A stretch of DNA of 17,980 bases from Hymenopellis radicata (taxonomy: Eukaryota > Basidiomycota > Agaricomycetes > Agaricales > Physalacriaceae). This document shows, piece by piece, positions 1 through 8,306 of this stretch. The notes under the pieces are model-generated. The model was not told the origin of the DNA. It worked only from the letters and a program-made list of their open reading frames with translations, and did not search any database. Positions within the stretch are counted from its first letter, which is position 1; each line of letters starts with the position of its first letter. The stretch lies in NCBI GenBank assembly GCA_015501595.1, contig JADNRX010000921.1:1-17980 (forward strand), in the 5' to 3' direction. The translations under genes were made by a program, and so were the position numbers.

Positions 1-1040
1 CTCTGGGACCATGCAGCCTGCTGTAGAGGGCTTACGCGGCTATTCGTCGGGGACCCGTCGTTTTTTCAAGGCGTTTGCGTGAAGTTGAGTGCTGGAGCTC
101 GTGCGCAGGCAGTGGCGATAAATCGTCTTCCGCGGGGGCGTATTCGCTGTGGTGGATCGTCCGCCACTCCTCGCCGTCGAAGGACCTGCGCGTCCCATTG
201 TAGCCTCTACGCATCGCGCAGAAAACAGCGTATTGAGGAAAGAATCTAACAATCTCTGGTAAGTCACTCAATGAGAAATTCGGAGAATACAAGCGCACCC
301 GCGAATAAAGACCGAGTTAAAATGATATGCTTGCTGCCTTCATTCCAGGGCTTACACGGTTCTTTGTCGATGCTCTGCGGGCAGGACGTCGTTGTAATCG
401 TCACATAAAGTCCGCATATCCGATAGAGGGGCCTCAAGTCAAGGACTTGCGCGTACGCCATGCGTCGTGGTGGTGGTGATGAGATATGGATCTTACTTGG
501 TCGTGGTGGGCCGGTGCTTGTTGCGCAGTCGTCCTGGCATCGCTACCGTCATATCCTGATCCTCTTTGGTGTCGCTGTTGGTCGCCGCGCCGTGATGGTC
601 TTCCCTAGAAAAGGTGTCAAGACTGGAAATGAGCCGGTGTATACACGCACCTGTCGCGTTCGCGACAACGTCGGAGCCGCAAACAAAATCCGGCTGCCCC
701 TCCGGATCGCGAGAGTCAAACAGAGAGGGGTCGTAGGAGGTATAGAGGTGCCTCGTTGACGCGCAGCCTTGTTCAGTACCGTCCTCGTACAGCGGAGGAA
801 AATAATGTGCTGCCTCAAGTTGAGGGCTTACGCGGCTGCTGCTCGTTCCTCCGGCTGCAACCATATTTTTCGTAAATGATGCTTGAAGTTCGCATATCAG
901 ACAGGGCGGCCTCGATGAGAGGGCTTACGCGGGCCTCGTCGTGGTAAGAGCAAGACTTGCACTCAAAAAACCCGCGCGATCACCACTCGGATGATCGGTC
1001 CGAGCGGTTTTCGACGACTTGCGCGGCCACCAGCACCATA
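1..1040. repeat. Degenerate repeat region built on an AGGGCTTACGCGG core
   Basis: This gene-poor kilobase contains five recognisable plus-strand copies of a unit whose core is AGGGCTTACGCGG, preceded by a GC(T/G)GCCTC-like block. Cores lie near 27-39, 347-359 (one base changed), 440-452 (weaker), 822-834 and 918-930. A sixth copy lies inverted at about 3482-3520. Two cores are followed or preceded by a shared CGCATATC segment (near 407 and 891). Spacing of about 93 bp within each of two pairs, and about 475 bp between the pairs, suggests tandem and then segmental duplication. Read on the minus strand the unit encodes fragments like RVSP-x-x-EAA, but the frame breaks between units, so coding is not convincing. 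No family is recognised. Confidence 0.6.
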
Positions 1041-1297
1041 ACGAAGGCGATTTGAGCCTTCGTATATGGTGCGACCGATTCCTACAAGTGTTAAGAGTAT
1101 TTAATTTTTTGACTAGTTTTTTGGCTTAGGACAGAATAATGCACCTACTTGTCAACCATAGATGGAGTTTAGTACACTGCACAGTAAGTTGCTTGACGAA
1201 CCATTTTCTTCAGACATTAACTGACCTTACTTGATCATACTCCTTGTATTTTCAGGCTGCCCTATCTCATCATTCAACGTCTACAGCGCATTGAACG
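1041..1297. other. AT-rich stretch, no gene seen
   Basis: Nothing coding is visible. The stretch is richer in A and T than its flanks and could be promoter-like for the doubtful reading frame that follows, but no clear TATA box or other signal can be assigned. Confidence 0.4.
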
Positions 1298-1814
1298 ATG
1301 CACCGGATTCCAGGCCCGGCGATCCGAACAGTGATCAAGCACTGTTCGGACGTCGACATAACTCATTCTTCCACCACCATCTTCTTGTTTGATCACTCAC
1401 CGTCTCTTCCTTCTCCATCGTCAGTCACAATAATTTTCCTGAATGAATGGCTAGGCAGCCACCATGTAAGCTCTGTTCGGCAGTGCTCCATCACCGACGG
1501 CGTCGTTGACTTGGGTAGTCGGCGACGAAGAACATCACGCACCGCTGCAACTCCGGAGGGCTCTTCAAGAGCAGGACTGGAGAGATGGGTGCTGTTCCGT
1601 CTGCAGACGGGCAGCATTACGCGGTGCGTTCTCTTTTCTGTTTCAATTCTCCCTGTCTAAGCAATCTATAGAGCGACATTACGCCATGTTTGCCTCCACG
1701 ACCACGACACCACCCAAGCGTGGGCCCACTCAGAGCCAGGCCGACCTTGAGCAGGGCTTTGTGGGCCCATGGTTGGAGGGTGCTGTCGTCGTGAGGTCTT
1801 CCGGGCGCTACTGA
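1298..1814 (+). other. Doubtful spliced gene remnant
   Basis: An ATG at 1298 opens a 120-codon frame, but no recognisable protein family results. Two segments look like fungal introns. 1467-1518 starts GTAAGC, has a TTGAC branch-like motif and ends TAG. 1623-1670 starts GTGCGT, is pyrimidine-rich and ends TAG. Splicing them out still gives no convincing long protein; the best downstream piece starts with an ATG at 1686 and runs about 42 codons to a stop at 1812. The region may be a decayed gene, a non-coding transcript or chance. Transcript data would decide. Confidence 0.2.
1323..1350. repeat. Perfect 11-bp hairpin
   Basis: TCCGAACAGTG (1323-1333) and its exact reverse complement CACTGTTCGGA (1340-1350) flank a 6-nt loop. 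The arms do not extend further. Function unknown; it could be a transposon end or a recognition palindrome. Confidence 0.6.
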
Positions 1815-2270
1815 AATCCTCCCGAGAGGCTACCTACCGCGAGACAACCGTTCTCGCAGGGTACGCTGTTTCGCTTTTACCGCCTGGCTTTCCATCCGAC
1901 TCGGGCATCTGCTCATCCCAACCGCCACGTATGCATCACGTGTATGTTGGGTTTTCTCTTCGATCGGTACTCAGGGTCTCATCGTGCCACTTGTACTTTC
2001 CCCATGACAGAGCCAGCCCGGTTTTTGGACTCTCGCTTGCGCATAGGCGACCCCGGACTACACTATATGCCGTCCAAGAACGCTGACGATATAATTATCA
2101 AGACCTGCGGCACCACGACGACAACGATTACCCGCGATGCTCGCGACACCACGGGACCACGATGAATTGTCTGTGCGAGCTCTACAGCAACTATTAACCA
2201 CCCATATGATGCTTGTTCCTCAAGACTGCCTAACGTAATGCCTTCACGATGACGTCGACTGCCAAGACGC
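1815..2270. other. No gene supported
   Basis: Several overlapping short open frames exist on both strands (the longest about 105 codons), but none has a recognisable motif, a consistent splice pattern or coding-like composition. From about 2100 onwards the sequence becomes enriched in ACG/CGA triplets and merges into the low-complexity tract that follows. Confidence 0.4.
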
Positions 2271-2700
2271 CGTACTCCGGGACATGCTGACGACGACAAC
2301 AACTACGACGACCTCTCTCGCTTTAGAGACGATGACTTGCTCAACACCGAGATGACTGCCTCGATGACGACGATGACCCTCACTTCAACGACGAGGACCC
2401 TCACTTCAACGACAACGACTCTCGCTCATCGACCACGACGACTCTCGCCTCAACGATGACTTCGTACGCACTGAATGGCACACATACAACGAGGATAAGC
2501 ATGCCCAGCATGACAACGAGCTCGCCCTCAACAATGACAAGCACGACAACGATACTGTCCTTGAAAGCATACCACAACCATGATGAAGATGACGACGACG
2601 CCACGCCTCCCCACGATTGTGTACACGCCTTCACACCGATGATCGACGACGATGATGACGACTACTACCTCATGCCCGCGATGAGGACGCCCCATGCCTA
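2270..2700. repeat. GAC/ACG triplet-biased low-complexity tract
   Basis: The tract is dominated by GAC, ACG, GAT and CAA triplets. It includes two perfect 18-bp copies of GACCCTCACTTCAACGAC at 2375-2392 and 2396-2413 (21-bp period), followed by degenerate copies to about 2460. One frame reads as Asp-rich, another as Thr/Ser-rich, and both are interrupted by stops (for example a Thr/Ser/His/Asp-rich 96-codon frame at 2456-2746). This could be the remains of a low-complexity acidic coding region or an expanded simple repeat. No start codon, domain or splice pattern supports a live gene. Confidence 0.6.
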
Positions 2701-2730
2701 CCTCAAACAACGACGTGCATGCCATAATAA

Positions 2731-3170
2731 TCGGATACGATTTTAAGCCTCTCACACCCTTTTACCCACAATAACAATAGTATATAGCTACAATGAGCAG
2801 TACATATATACCTGATTAGCTGTTGTATGTAGAGCAAATGAAATCATTCTTTAGCAATTTGTGTAGTATTCGAGGTGGTCTGACATCAATCTGTTATGGA
2901 CTTGATGTCTTTGTAGTGCGTTGTAGAAGGTCTGAATTGACTAAGGAAAGCTAAGCATAACTTGGAGAACTCTTCAGTATGTATTATAGTGCATTGAGTC
3001 AACTTGAGTACGACTTGAGTTGCCTTGACTGAAACTCAGAGCATCCTCAAAGAATGTTTGGACCTGAACCTTTGCCAAAGTTAACTAGGCAGAGTTCATA
3101 CCCTGATATCCTCTAGGCAACCATGTTCACCGTGGTTGACTCAGTAGTCCTCTGGGCTGGCAACCTGTTT
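2731..3170. other. AT-rich gene-free stretch with short inverted repeats
   Basis: No coding region is visible. There is an 8-bp inverted repeat GACATCAA/TTGATGTC at 2882-2889 and 2902-2909. Near 2995-3030 there are closely spaced ACTTGAGT-type motifs similar to those around 4880-4935. This may be a decayed transposon or LTR, but no terminal structure could be defined. Confidence 0.35.
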
Positions 3171-3950
3171 CCTGATGTACCGAGCAACGCCTCCGCATAA
3201 ACCTCCAGGACGGAGTCGCATCACATTCAGACGACGACGCTGGCTTAGCCCCCATGTGCCGTCGCATTTTTTCCGAGGTCAGGGTTTGGGATTTGGGCTG
3301 GCTGGCGTCGCGGACGCGTCCCACCTAAACGGTATGTATTTCCTGTTCGTTCTTCTAATAGTTATATTTCCATCTAACTCAAAGGCATTTAGTGCTACTT
3401 CTCCTCTTCCTTCGACCACCTCCTCTCTCCCAATTTTGTTTTGGGCATGCCGTTCGCCCAGCGCTGGAATAACCGCGGATCGCGTAAGCCCTCTGTTGAG
3501 GCTGCTCTGTTAAATATGCGGCTGCAAGTAGTCGTCACCGGAGACGACCACTTGTGAATAAGTTAGGCTACAAGATGGGGCAGCAACGTCCTTGGAGCCG
3601 TCGCTGCCGCACGTTGAAGCGTCACGCGTGAGAGGAGCTGGAAGGAGACTGGGCCCAGAACGGTGCGTTCTTTATATTCACTTCTGACAATCTCATGTTT
3701 AGCCTATTGAATGCAGTTCAACGACTCCCGTGAAATGCTGCGTTCACCCACCAGCGCGATGTTGGCTGTTCCCGCATCTCCTCCTCCCACCACGAAACCA
3801 GAATCCCAGCGCATAAGCCTCAGCGAGGCTGCACACCTCACTGCTCGAGCGACAAGTACAGCCTGGACCAATGGCTCTGAACAACTGCGCCAGCTTCGCA
3901 GGACCGATCACAGTAACACTCATCATTAATTCTCGTCGCCATCTCTCGAC
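3170..3950 (+). other. Orphan exon/intron-like segments, possible gene relic
   Basis: Two segments have the full look of local introns: 3332-3384 (53 nt, GTATGT, CTAAC branch, AAG end) and 3663-3716 (54 nt, GTGCGT, CTGAC branch, GCAG end). Their size and signals match introns of the real genes here. The pieces between them do not join into one long frame: the frame from an ATG near 3447 runs about 36 codons, and the one from 3711 runs 72 codons to 3929. They may be exons of a decayed gene or of a non-coding transcript. 3482-3520 also carries an inverted copy of the repeat seen in the first kilobase. No family is recognised. Confidence 0.3.
3204..3335. repeat. Diverged duplication, copy 1
   Basis: This segment starts GGACGGAG and ends in a GGCTGGCTGGCGTCGCGGAC-type block. 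It aligns by eye along its whole length with 4302-4440, with many substitutions and small gaps. On the minus strand both copies contain a QPKSQ peptide, which may be a relic of coding sequence. Family unknown. Confidence 0.5.
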
Positions 3951-3959
3951 GTGCGAGTA

Positions 3960-4203
3960 CTGTAGCGTTTCAACCGTATATTCTCATATCGGGTCACGGA
4001 GCCCCACGAACCGAACTTATACATATTGCATATTGCATCACGGAGCCTCCTGGCCAGGCACAGGCATCCAAAAGCGGAAATTTCAGGTTCCGCCTGCAGC
4101 GGGCCTGTCCAAATAAGGGAATTTAAGGGTCTACGAACCTATTTGCTGTAAGTTCACAGCATATCGGGTCACAAGCTGCGAACCTACGGTTGAAACGCTA
4201 CAG
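3960..4203. mobile_element. MITE, Tc1/mariner-like by its TA duplication
   Basis: The element is 244 bp. Its ends are perfect terminal inverted repeats: CTGTAGCGTTTCAACCGT at 3960-3977 and the exact complement at 4186-4203. It is flanked on both sides by TA (3958-3959 and 4204-4205), as expected for the TA target duplication of Tc1/mariner-superfamily elements; the perfect match actually runs on through AGTA/TACT. Subterminal ATATCGGGTCAC occurs near both ends in the same orientation (3987 and 4161). There is no transposase frame inside, so it would be a non-autonomous miniature element moved by a transposase elsewhere. The superfamily assignment rests only on the TA flank. The intact repeats suggest a fairly recent insertion. 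Confidence 0.8.
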
Positions 4204-4301
4204 TACTATTGGACACAACGATAAACGACTAACCCGATGCCTACCCGGAGGTCGAGCGAGCAGATGCTCTTATAGCGAGCACGTCCCACGCGTCAGTCTC
4301 C

Positions 4302-4440
4302 CGGACGGAGCTGTAATGCCTCTGGACGACTGCGCTGGGCTGGCCGAACCCCCCGCGCCATCGTTTTCGTGCCTGTAACAAAGCTAGAAGTTGAGATTTC
4401 GGCTGGTTGGCGTTGTGGACGTGTCCACCCGAATGCGCGC
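4302..4440. repeat. Diverged duplication, copy 2
   Basis: Aligned by eye with 3204-3335; both share GGACGGAG at the start and a GGCTGG(C/T)TGGCGT-GGAC block at the end. A shorter echo of the GGGATTTGGG-TTGG part is at about 4579-4600. The copies are diverged, so the duplication is not recent. Confidence 0.5.
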
Positions 4441-5249
4441 GCATCGGAAGGGCTTGGGATGAGCCACTCTGGATTCGAAGTATGGCGGCACCGCGTCACT
4501 TTCAGTCCACTGTAGTGTAGATTTTGATGACGGGTCGGACGTCAAGAGGTCCGTGCTGTTGCGTTCAGACCTTCAGGAACTGGGATTTGGGTTGGATGCT
4601 CTTGGGAATCTAGCCCGAGATGGTGCATTGTTCTTTTGATTGTCGTACTAGTAGTACAACTCTTGTCATTGTATATAAAACTATATCATAAATCCAATTC
4701 TTATTGTATATCTTCTCTATGCAGTGTCTGTGATGTACACATTTAGTAACACTAAATACACCCCGAGCCTTCTTGACTGACTGCCAGCATGGCAGGTGTA
4801 CTTAGTGCAAGTGGAGGCATCCTAAGTATATGGCATGTTCTCAGGCTAACATGAGGGAACCCAAGGTGACTATCAAGTGTACTCAAGTTCACTATCAAGT
4901 CGAGTCAAGTTAACTCGATAGTTAACTTGAGTTATCTAGAGTAGCCAGATGCCCTCTGGTGAACTAGATATAGGGCCATATTCTTAAGTCAACTAAACGC
5001 CAAAGTGATTTTCCTGATGTGGAAGCAAGACTGAAGAGGACTTGGAAGAAAAAACAGAAACTGAACATGCACGTGGCTTCGTGACGTTGGCGCACAGACC
5101 ATGATCAGTATAGATTCCTATAGAATAGAAAAAAAGGGCTGTATAGGAAAATCTGGTCTGTATAGGGAATCCGATCACCTCGCCTATTCCGGCTATACTC
5201 GCTATACCCTTCTATTGATCCGTGAATTTACTGATGTGGGTAACTATTC
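4441..5249. other. Gene-free stretch with palindromic and short tandem motifs
   Basis: No coding region is supported. AT-rich sequence with TATATAAAA-like runs occurs near 4670. A palindrome lies at 4905-4930. Around 5136-5171 a unit of about 20 bp, GG(G/T)CTGTATAGG-AA-TC, occurs twice in tandem. The homology of F-box copy A with copy C fades upstream of about 5250, so this stretch contains the break that removed the 5' part of that gene. Confidence 0.4.
4905..4930. repeat. Perfect palindrome, 11-bp arms
   Basis: TCAAGTTAACT (4905-4915) and AGTTAACTTGA (4920-4930) form an exact inverted repeat around a 4-nt loop. It sits in a cluster of ACTTGA/TCAAGT motifs that recurs near 2995-3030. Confidence 0.55.
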
Positions 5250-5770
5250 GTGAGTTCTAAGCACTATCTTGCTCTAGTTCCACTACTGACTGTGCCTAAG
5301 CTCTCGTTCGCGATACAACCCCACAGTTCCCAAATGATGATGCTTCTCTGGTTGCATGCGCACCAAATCTCGACCATCTACTCTTGACTACTAAGGTCAC
5401 TTACCTGCTCGTGGACAACCTCGGCATCGAGGTGGTTTCCAGTATGGTCGAGTGGTATCTGTGTACCTTCACGGCACTATCTGCAAGCGGGACAAGCACG
5501 TTGAAGGAACTCACACTTACCGTGATGGCTCTCGATAATTCGACCGTTGCCGCTGCATGGGCAAGGGTCGATGACATTCTATCTGCGAACGCGTTCAGAA
5601 GCCTCGAACACATCCATTTTCTTGACGAGGCAAAAAAACCTCTCAAGACATGGTCATATCCCGACACAGTGAACATGCTCAAACAAGCATTGCCCCAACT
5701 GTCGAGAGGAGGGAAGTTAGCAGTGTACACTGACCTGCCGGCAATAAGGCGTAGTTGGGTAATGTCATAG
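5250..5770 (+). pseudogene. 3' part of an F-box-family gene (copy A), 5'-truncated
   Basis: The segment begins with a recognisable intron, 5250-5300 (51 nt, GTGAGT, CTGAC branch, AAG end). An uninterrupted final-exon frame then runs from 5301 to the TAG at 5768-5770. The protein part reads through PNDDASLV, then NLDHLLLT, then IEVVSSMVEWYLCTFTALS, and ends after a LKQALPQLSRGGKLAVY-like block. The C-terminal third of the intact F-box protein at 8307-9603 has the same order of motifs (EWW-TFRALS, ELTL, IHF, ALPRL-SRG). There is no F-box and no plausible ATG start; upstream sequence is unrelated. The intron and exon are strikingly similar to 17591-17980, including a 60-bp identical run (5424-5483 versus 17765-17824). 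I infer a truncated duplicate that is probably not functional, although the surviving frame is intact. It could still be the last exon of a gene whose other exons I failed to find. Confidence 0.75.
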
Positions 5771-5920
5771 TTTCACATAGCTTCAGAACTCGAACGGTAT
5801 AAAATTAGGCTGTGTTTTCTACTCGAATGGCACAAACGGGGGTAAATATGAAGTACGGTATATGTATAACAAGTAAATCCAAAGCAATCTCATAGCAAAA
5901 GAAAGCATTCATAACTTGTA
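5771..5920. other. Short convergent intergenic gap
   Basis: This 150-bp gap lies between the 3' end of F-box copy A and the 3' end of the minus-strand proline-rich gene. It is AT-rich, as expected for 3' untranslated or terminator sequence, but no signal can be assigned. Confidence 0.4.
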
Positions 5921-6696
5921 TCATAGTTGATGCATCACTGAGCCTTCAAGGTAGGAGAGGAGGTACCCTCGAGGCGCAGAATAAGAAGCAGGAAGGGGAC
6001 CTTCAGGCGTAAGGCGCGATATCATTGTATTCCACTGGTGTTCCATAGGAGCCATGAAGGGTGCAGCACCGAAGTAGGGATCGAAGTCGGGAGTGAACGC
6101 GACCGGGTAACCGGTGCGAGGACCCGCCATCGCGTACTGAGGAACGGTAAAGGGAACGCCAAATGGAATGGGCATCGGGTACTGAATGGGCTCGGGCAAT
6201 CCAAACGACAGGGCTCCCTGATACTGAGCGGGAAATTCAAAGACTTCGTCCTGAGGAACGGCAGCCAAATACGCGACTGGTGGCTCGACGGGCGCGCTTT
6301 GTTCAGCCTGCTTTCGGCGTGGCGTTCTCCGAGCAGCACCCGACGCCGCCTTGAGGCTTTCGCGTTCATAAGGTTTCTTGTCCTTAGGTCTCTTTTTAGT
6401 CGGTATGGGTCCCGTTCGTGGAACAGTCTTGAACGGTAGATCGGGATGCGGCATTTCGAATAACACCGGCACCAACAAGCAGCCAGCCGCTGCATCTCTC
6501 CGCGCCGCATCGAACGCGCAGCCGAGATCGCGTCCCAGCTTCTCCCAGTGCTTTTGCTGGCCCCAGTCAAGCTCAATCCATTCTTTGCCCGCGTATCCTC
6601 GTAGTGGTTGTGGTACGTGTCAAAGAGGTTCATATAGTTTGGGGGCTTGATGTACTCCCGCCCACGCCATAGGCACTTGACTTTGGCAGACATCAT
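5921..6696 (-). CDS. Hypothetical proline/tyrosine-rich protein, frame change near 5' end
   Basis: Two overlapping minus-strand frames appear to make one gene. The N-terminal piece starts with an ATG pair at 6696/6693 and reads through KPPNYMNLFDTYHNHYE. The rest is in another frame, open from about 6621 to the TGA-side stop at 5921. It begins YAGKEWIELDWGQQKHWEKL, is followed by a basic stretch rich in KKRPKDKKPYE and RRTPRRK (nuclear-localisation-like), and then by a long Pro/Tyr/Phe-rich tail. The second frame has natural protein composition downstream, while the first becomes a Ser/Arg-rich shadow there, so a shift near 6600 is needed. A 1-nt frameshift fits best. The only intron that restores frame would start with a poor GTGGGC donor. 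The Trp-rich segment followed by basic residues is faintly reminiscent of an HMG box, but I would not assign that. Function unknown; it could be a pseudogene. Confidence 0.45.
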
Positions 6697-7590
6697 ACGG
6701 CGAATTTTGAAGAAGAAATGGCAAGAGTTCGCTCAGCGAAAGATTACAAGGGATTCGTAGAGAGGCGGTGATGGTAGTCGGCGATGAATGACAAAAGCGC
6801 GCCCACGCGCCTTTTGTTCGGTCAAAGCCCATCACGTGTAGCGCGTTCGGCGCGAACAATGGTGCGATCCAATTTGAGTAATTCGGGAAATACTGAATGA
6901 GGACAATGATATATCATAGGAGACGACCCCAGGGCTATCGAACAATGCGAGCATACGTTCGTACTTAGTTGCAATGCTAAGGAAGTGTGGCGCAGTAGTA
7001 ATCTGCAAACCGTAATCAGTCACGGCCACTGAAATGATCAAGGTCGTCATTTACCTTAAGAATAGATGTTTATGTAGATTTCCCGCACCTTCTATGAAGG
7101 TCTTTAGTCAAGGAGAAGGCCCCAGACGCCAGTGAAAGCTGTAATGTTTATGACATGTCAGTACTGTTCGCGCTCGTGTCACCCATTGAGACTAACCGAG
7201 TAACAAAGTTAACGCTGCGAAGGCTTCAGCAAGCGCTAGAACTTAGGCGTATATCGACGTGACGATGTCAAATTTTTTCCAGCAGAACATACACCAAAGG
7301 TCTATGATCTCTGTTGCATGCGGCAATGCCTTGGAACGAGCGACCATCTCTGAATCGTAAGTCCAAGATTTGCGACCCCTTGTTCCAGCGTCGGGTGTGA
7401 GTGTTGACGATGACGGCTAAGCACCACGATGAGGACCAGATTGACGGTGTAAGGTCGATTGTCAGTCTCTGGTGAGCTCATATATCGCTGCATACAGGCT
7501 AGACCGCTGTGTAGCACGGTATGCTCATTTCCTAGACTGAAGCTGAGGAGATGTTGACTTCAGAATCAGTGAGAAGGAAACAACGCACGC
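6697..7590. other. Intergenic, no gene supported
   Basis: Short open frames exist on the minus strand (for example 7302-7517, 71 codons), but none has a recognisable family or convincing context. If the small frame at 7591-7722 is spliced, its later exons would fall here: a GTGAGC donor overlaps its stop and pyrimidine-rich, CAG-ended sequence follows. That is speculation. Confidence 0.35.
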
Positions 7591-7722
7591 TCACGTTGAA
7601 GGAACACATCCACAACCTCGCATTGCAAATGACATTGCCCGCCGTGCACACGCTCCCCAACCAGAATGCACTTTCGTCTCCTCAACCCACGCCAACGTAC
7701 TGTCCGTCCCTTCCTGATCCAT
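7591..7722 (-). CDS. Possible small gene or first exon (43 codons)
   Basis: On the minus strand an ATG at 7722 opens a 43-codon frame that begins MDQEGTDSTLAWVEETKVHS and ends at the TGA at 7593-7591. The frame is also open upstream of the ATG (reading RRNVFVFDELGVPSR), so a start further upstream cannot be excluded. A GTGAGC donor-like site overlaps the stop, so this could be a first exon rather than a complete peptide. A TATA-like GATATAAATC lies about 120 bp upstream. No family is recognised. The composition looks protein-like, but the length makes this a weak call. Confidence 0.2.
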   Translation of the reverse strand: MDQEGTDSTLAWVEETKVHSGWGACARRAMSFAMRGCGCVPST

Positions 7723-7843
7723 GACGCGAGAAGGAACGCCTAATTCGTCGAAGACGAAGACGTTGCGGCGACTCTGTAGTCACAAGGGAAAGGCTAGTCG
7801 TCGGCGCAAGATAGTCGCACCTAAGAGTCAACAGCAATAGAAG

Positions 7844-7853
7844 GATTTATATC
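7844..7853 (-). promoter_or_regulatory. TATA-like box, minus strand
   Basis: GATATAAATC read on the minus strand, about 120 bp upstream of the small minus-strand frame starting at 7722. It is a weak indication of a transcription unit there, with no independent support. Confidence 0.2.
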
Positions 7854-8306
7854 GCGAGACTTGGAACTAGTCAATGGCCGGGTATTATCCAACGAAGCAC
7901 GCGAAGTTTGAACGCGTCTTTTCCGGTCGGCGACGCGTCTCTTTAGCATATGTCGCGCTCCCTCGATCGGCCCGGATGCCTATGATATTGAGGATTCGAC
8001 TCTCCACTGTCAGGCCGTCATGCCCGTGTGACTCGGGAAGGTATTTGGCGTAAAGCAAGTTGAGATTATCAGTATGAGGAAAGGCTCCAAAGCGGCGCAA
8101 GGCTGCGCCAAACATAGCCAAACAATCTGTCACTCCACTACTTTCACTGTCAGCTCAAACTTTCGGCGCCAAAAGGTAACTGAGCCAAAATTCCTGTTCG
8201 CGCCCCGAACGTTCGTGTCTGAGGCCTTTCTTGGAGGTAAGTTATTATCCCTCTTTATACTCACCACGCTCAACACCGACGAATTACTTCCCAGTATTCT
8301 GCCAAG
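7854..8306. other. Upstream region of the intact F-box gene
   Basis: The stretch probably holds the promoter and 5' untranslated region of the F-box gene at 8307. A possible 5'-UTR intron runs from the GTAAGT at about 8237 to the CCCAG ending at 8293, about 14 bp before the start codon, with a CTCAAC branch-like motif. An 82-codon minus-strand frame (7885-8133) has no recognisable features and is not called. Confidence 0.35.

Noticed and set aside
460..759. 99-codon plus-strand frame
   Set aside because: Biased Arg/Val/Gly composition typical of a shadow frame; no motif, no splice context.
32..864. Minus-strand open frames (88, 65 and 123 codons) in the first kilobase as a real multi-exon gene
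   Set aside because: The repeated RVSP-EAA peptide changes frame from unit to unit and no consistent splice sites or family match were found; treated as a repeat region instead.
2456..2746. 96-codon Thr/Ser/Asp-rich frame as a gene
   Set aside because: It is simply a translation of the triplet-biased low-complexity tract, with equally open frames on the other strand.
6038..6439. 133-codon plus-strand frame
   Set aside because: Antisense shadow of the minus-strand proline-rich gene.
6022..6696. Full 224-codon minus-strand frame as the true protein
   Set aside because: After about residue 33 its composition becomes Ser/Arg/Leu-rich like a shadow, while the overlapping frame ending at 5921 has natural Pro/Tyr-rich protein character.
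7885..8133. 82-codon minus-strand frame
   Set aside because: Overlaps the probable F-box promoter; no recognisable motif or splice context.
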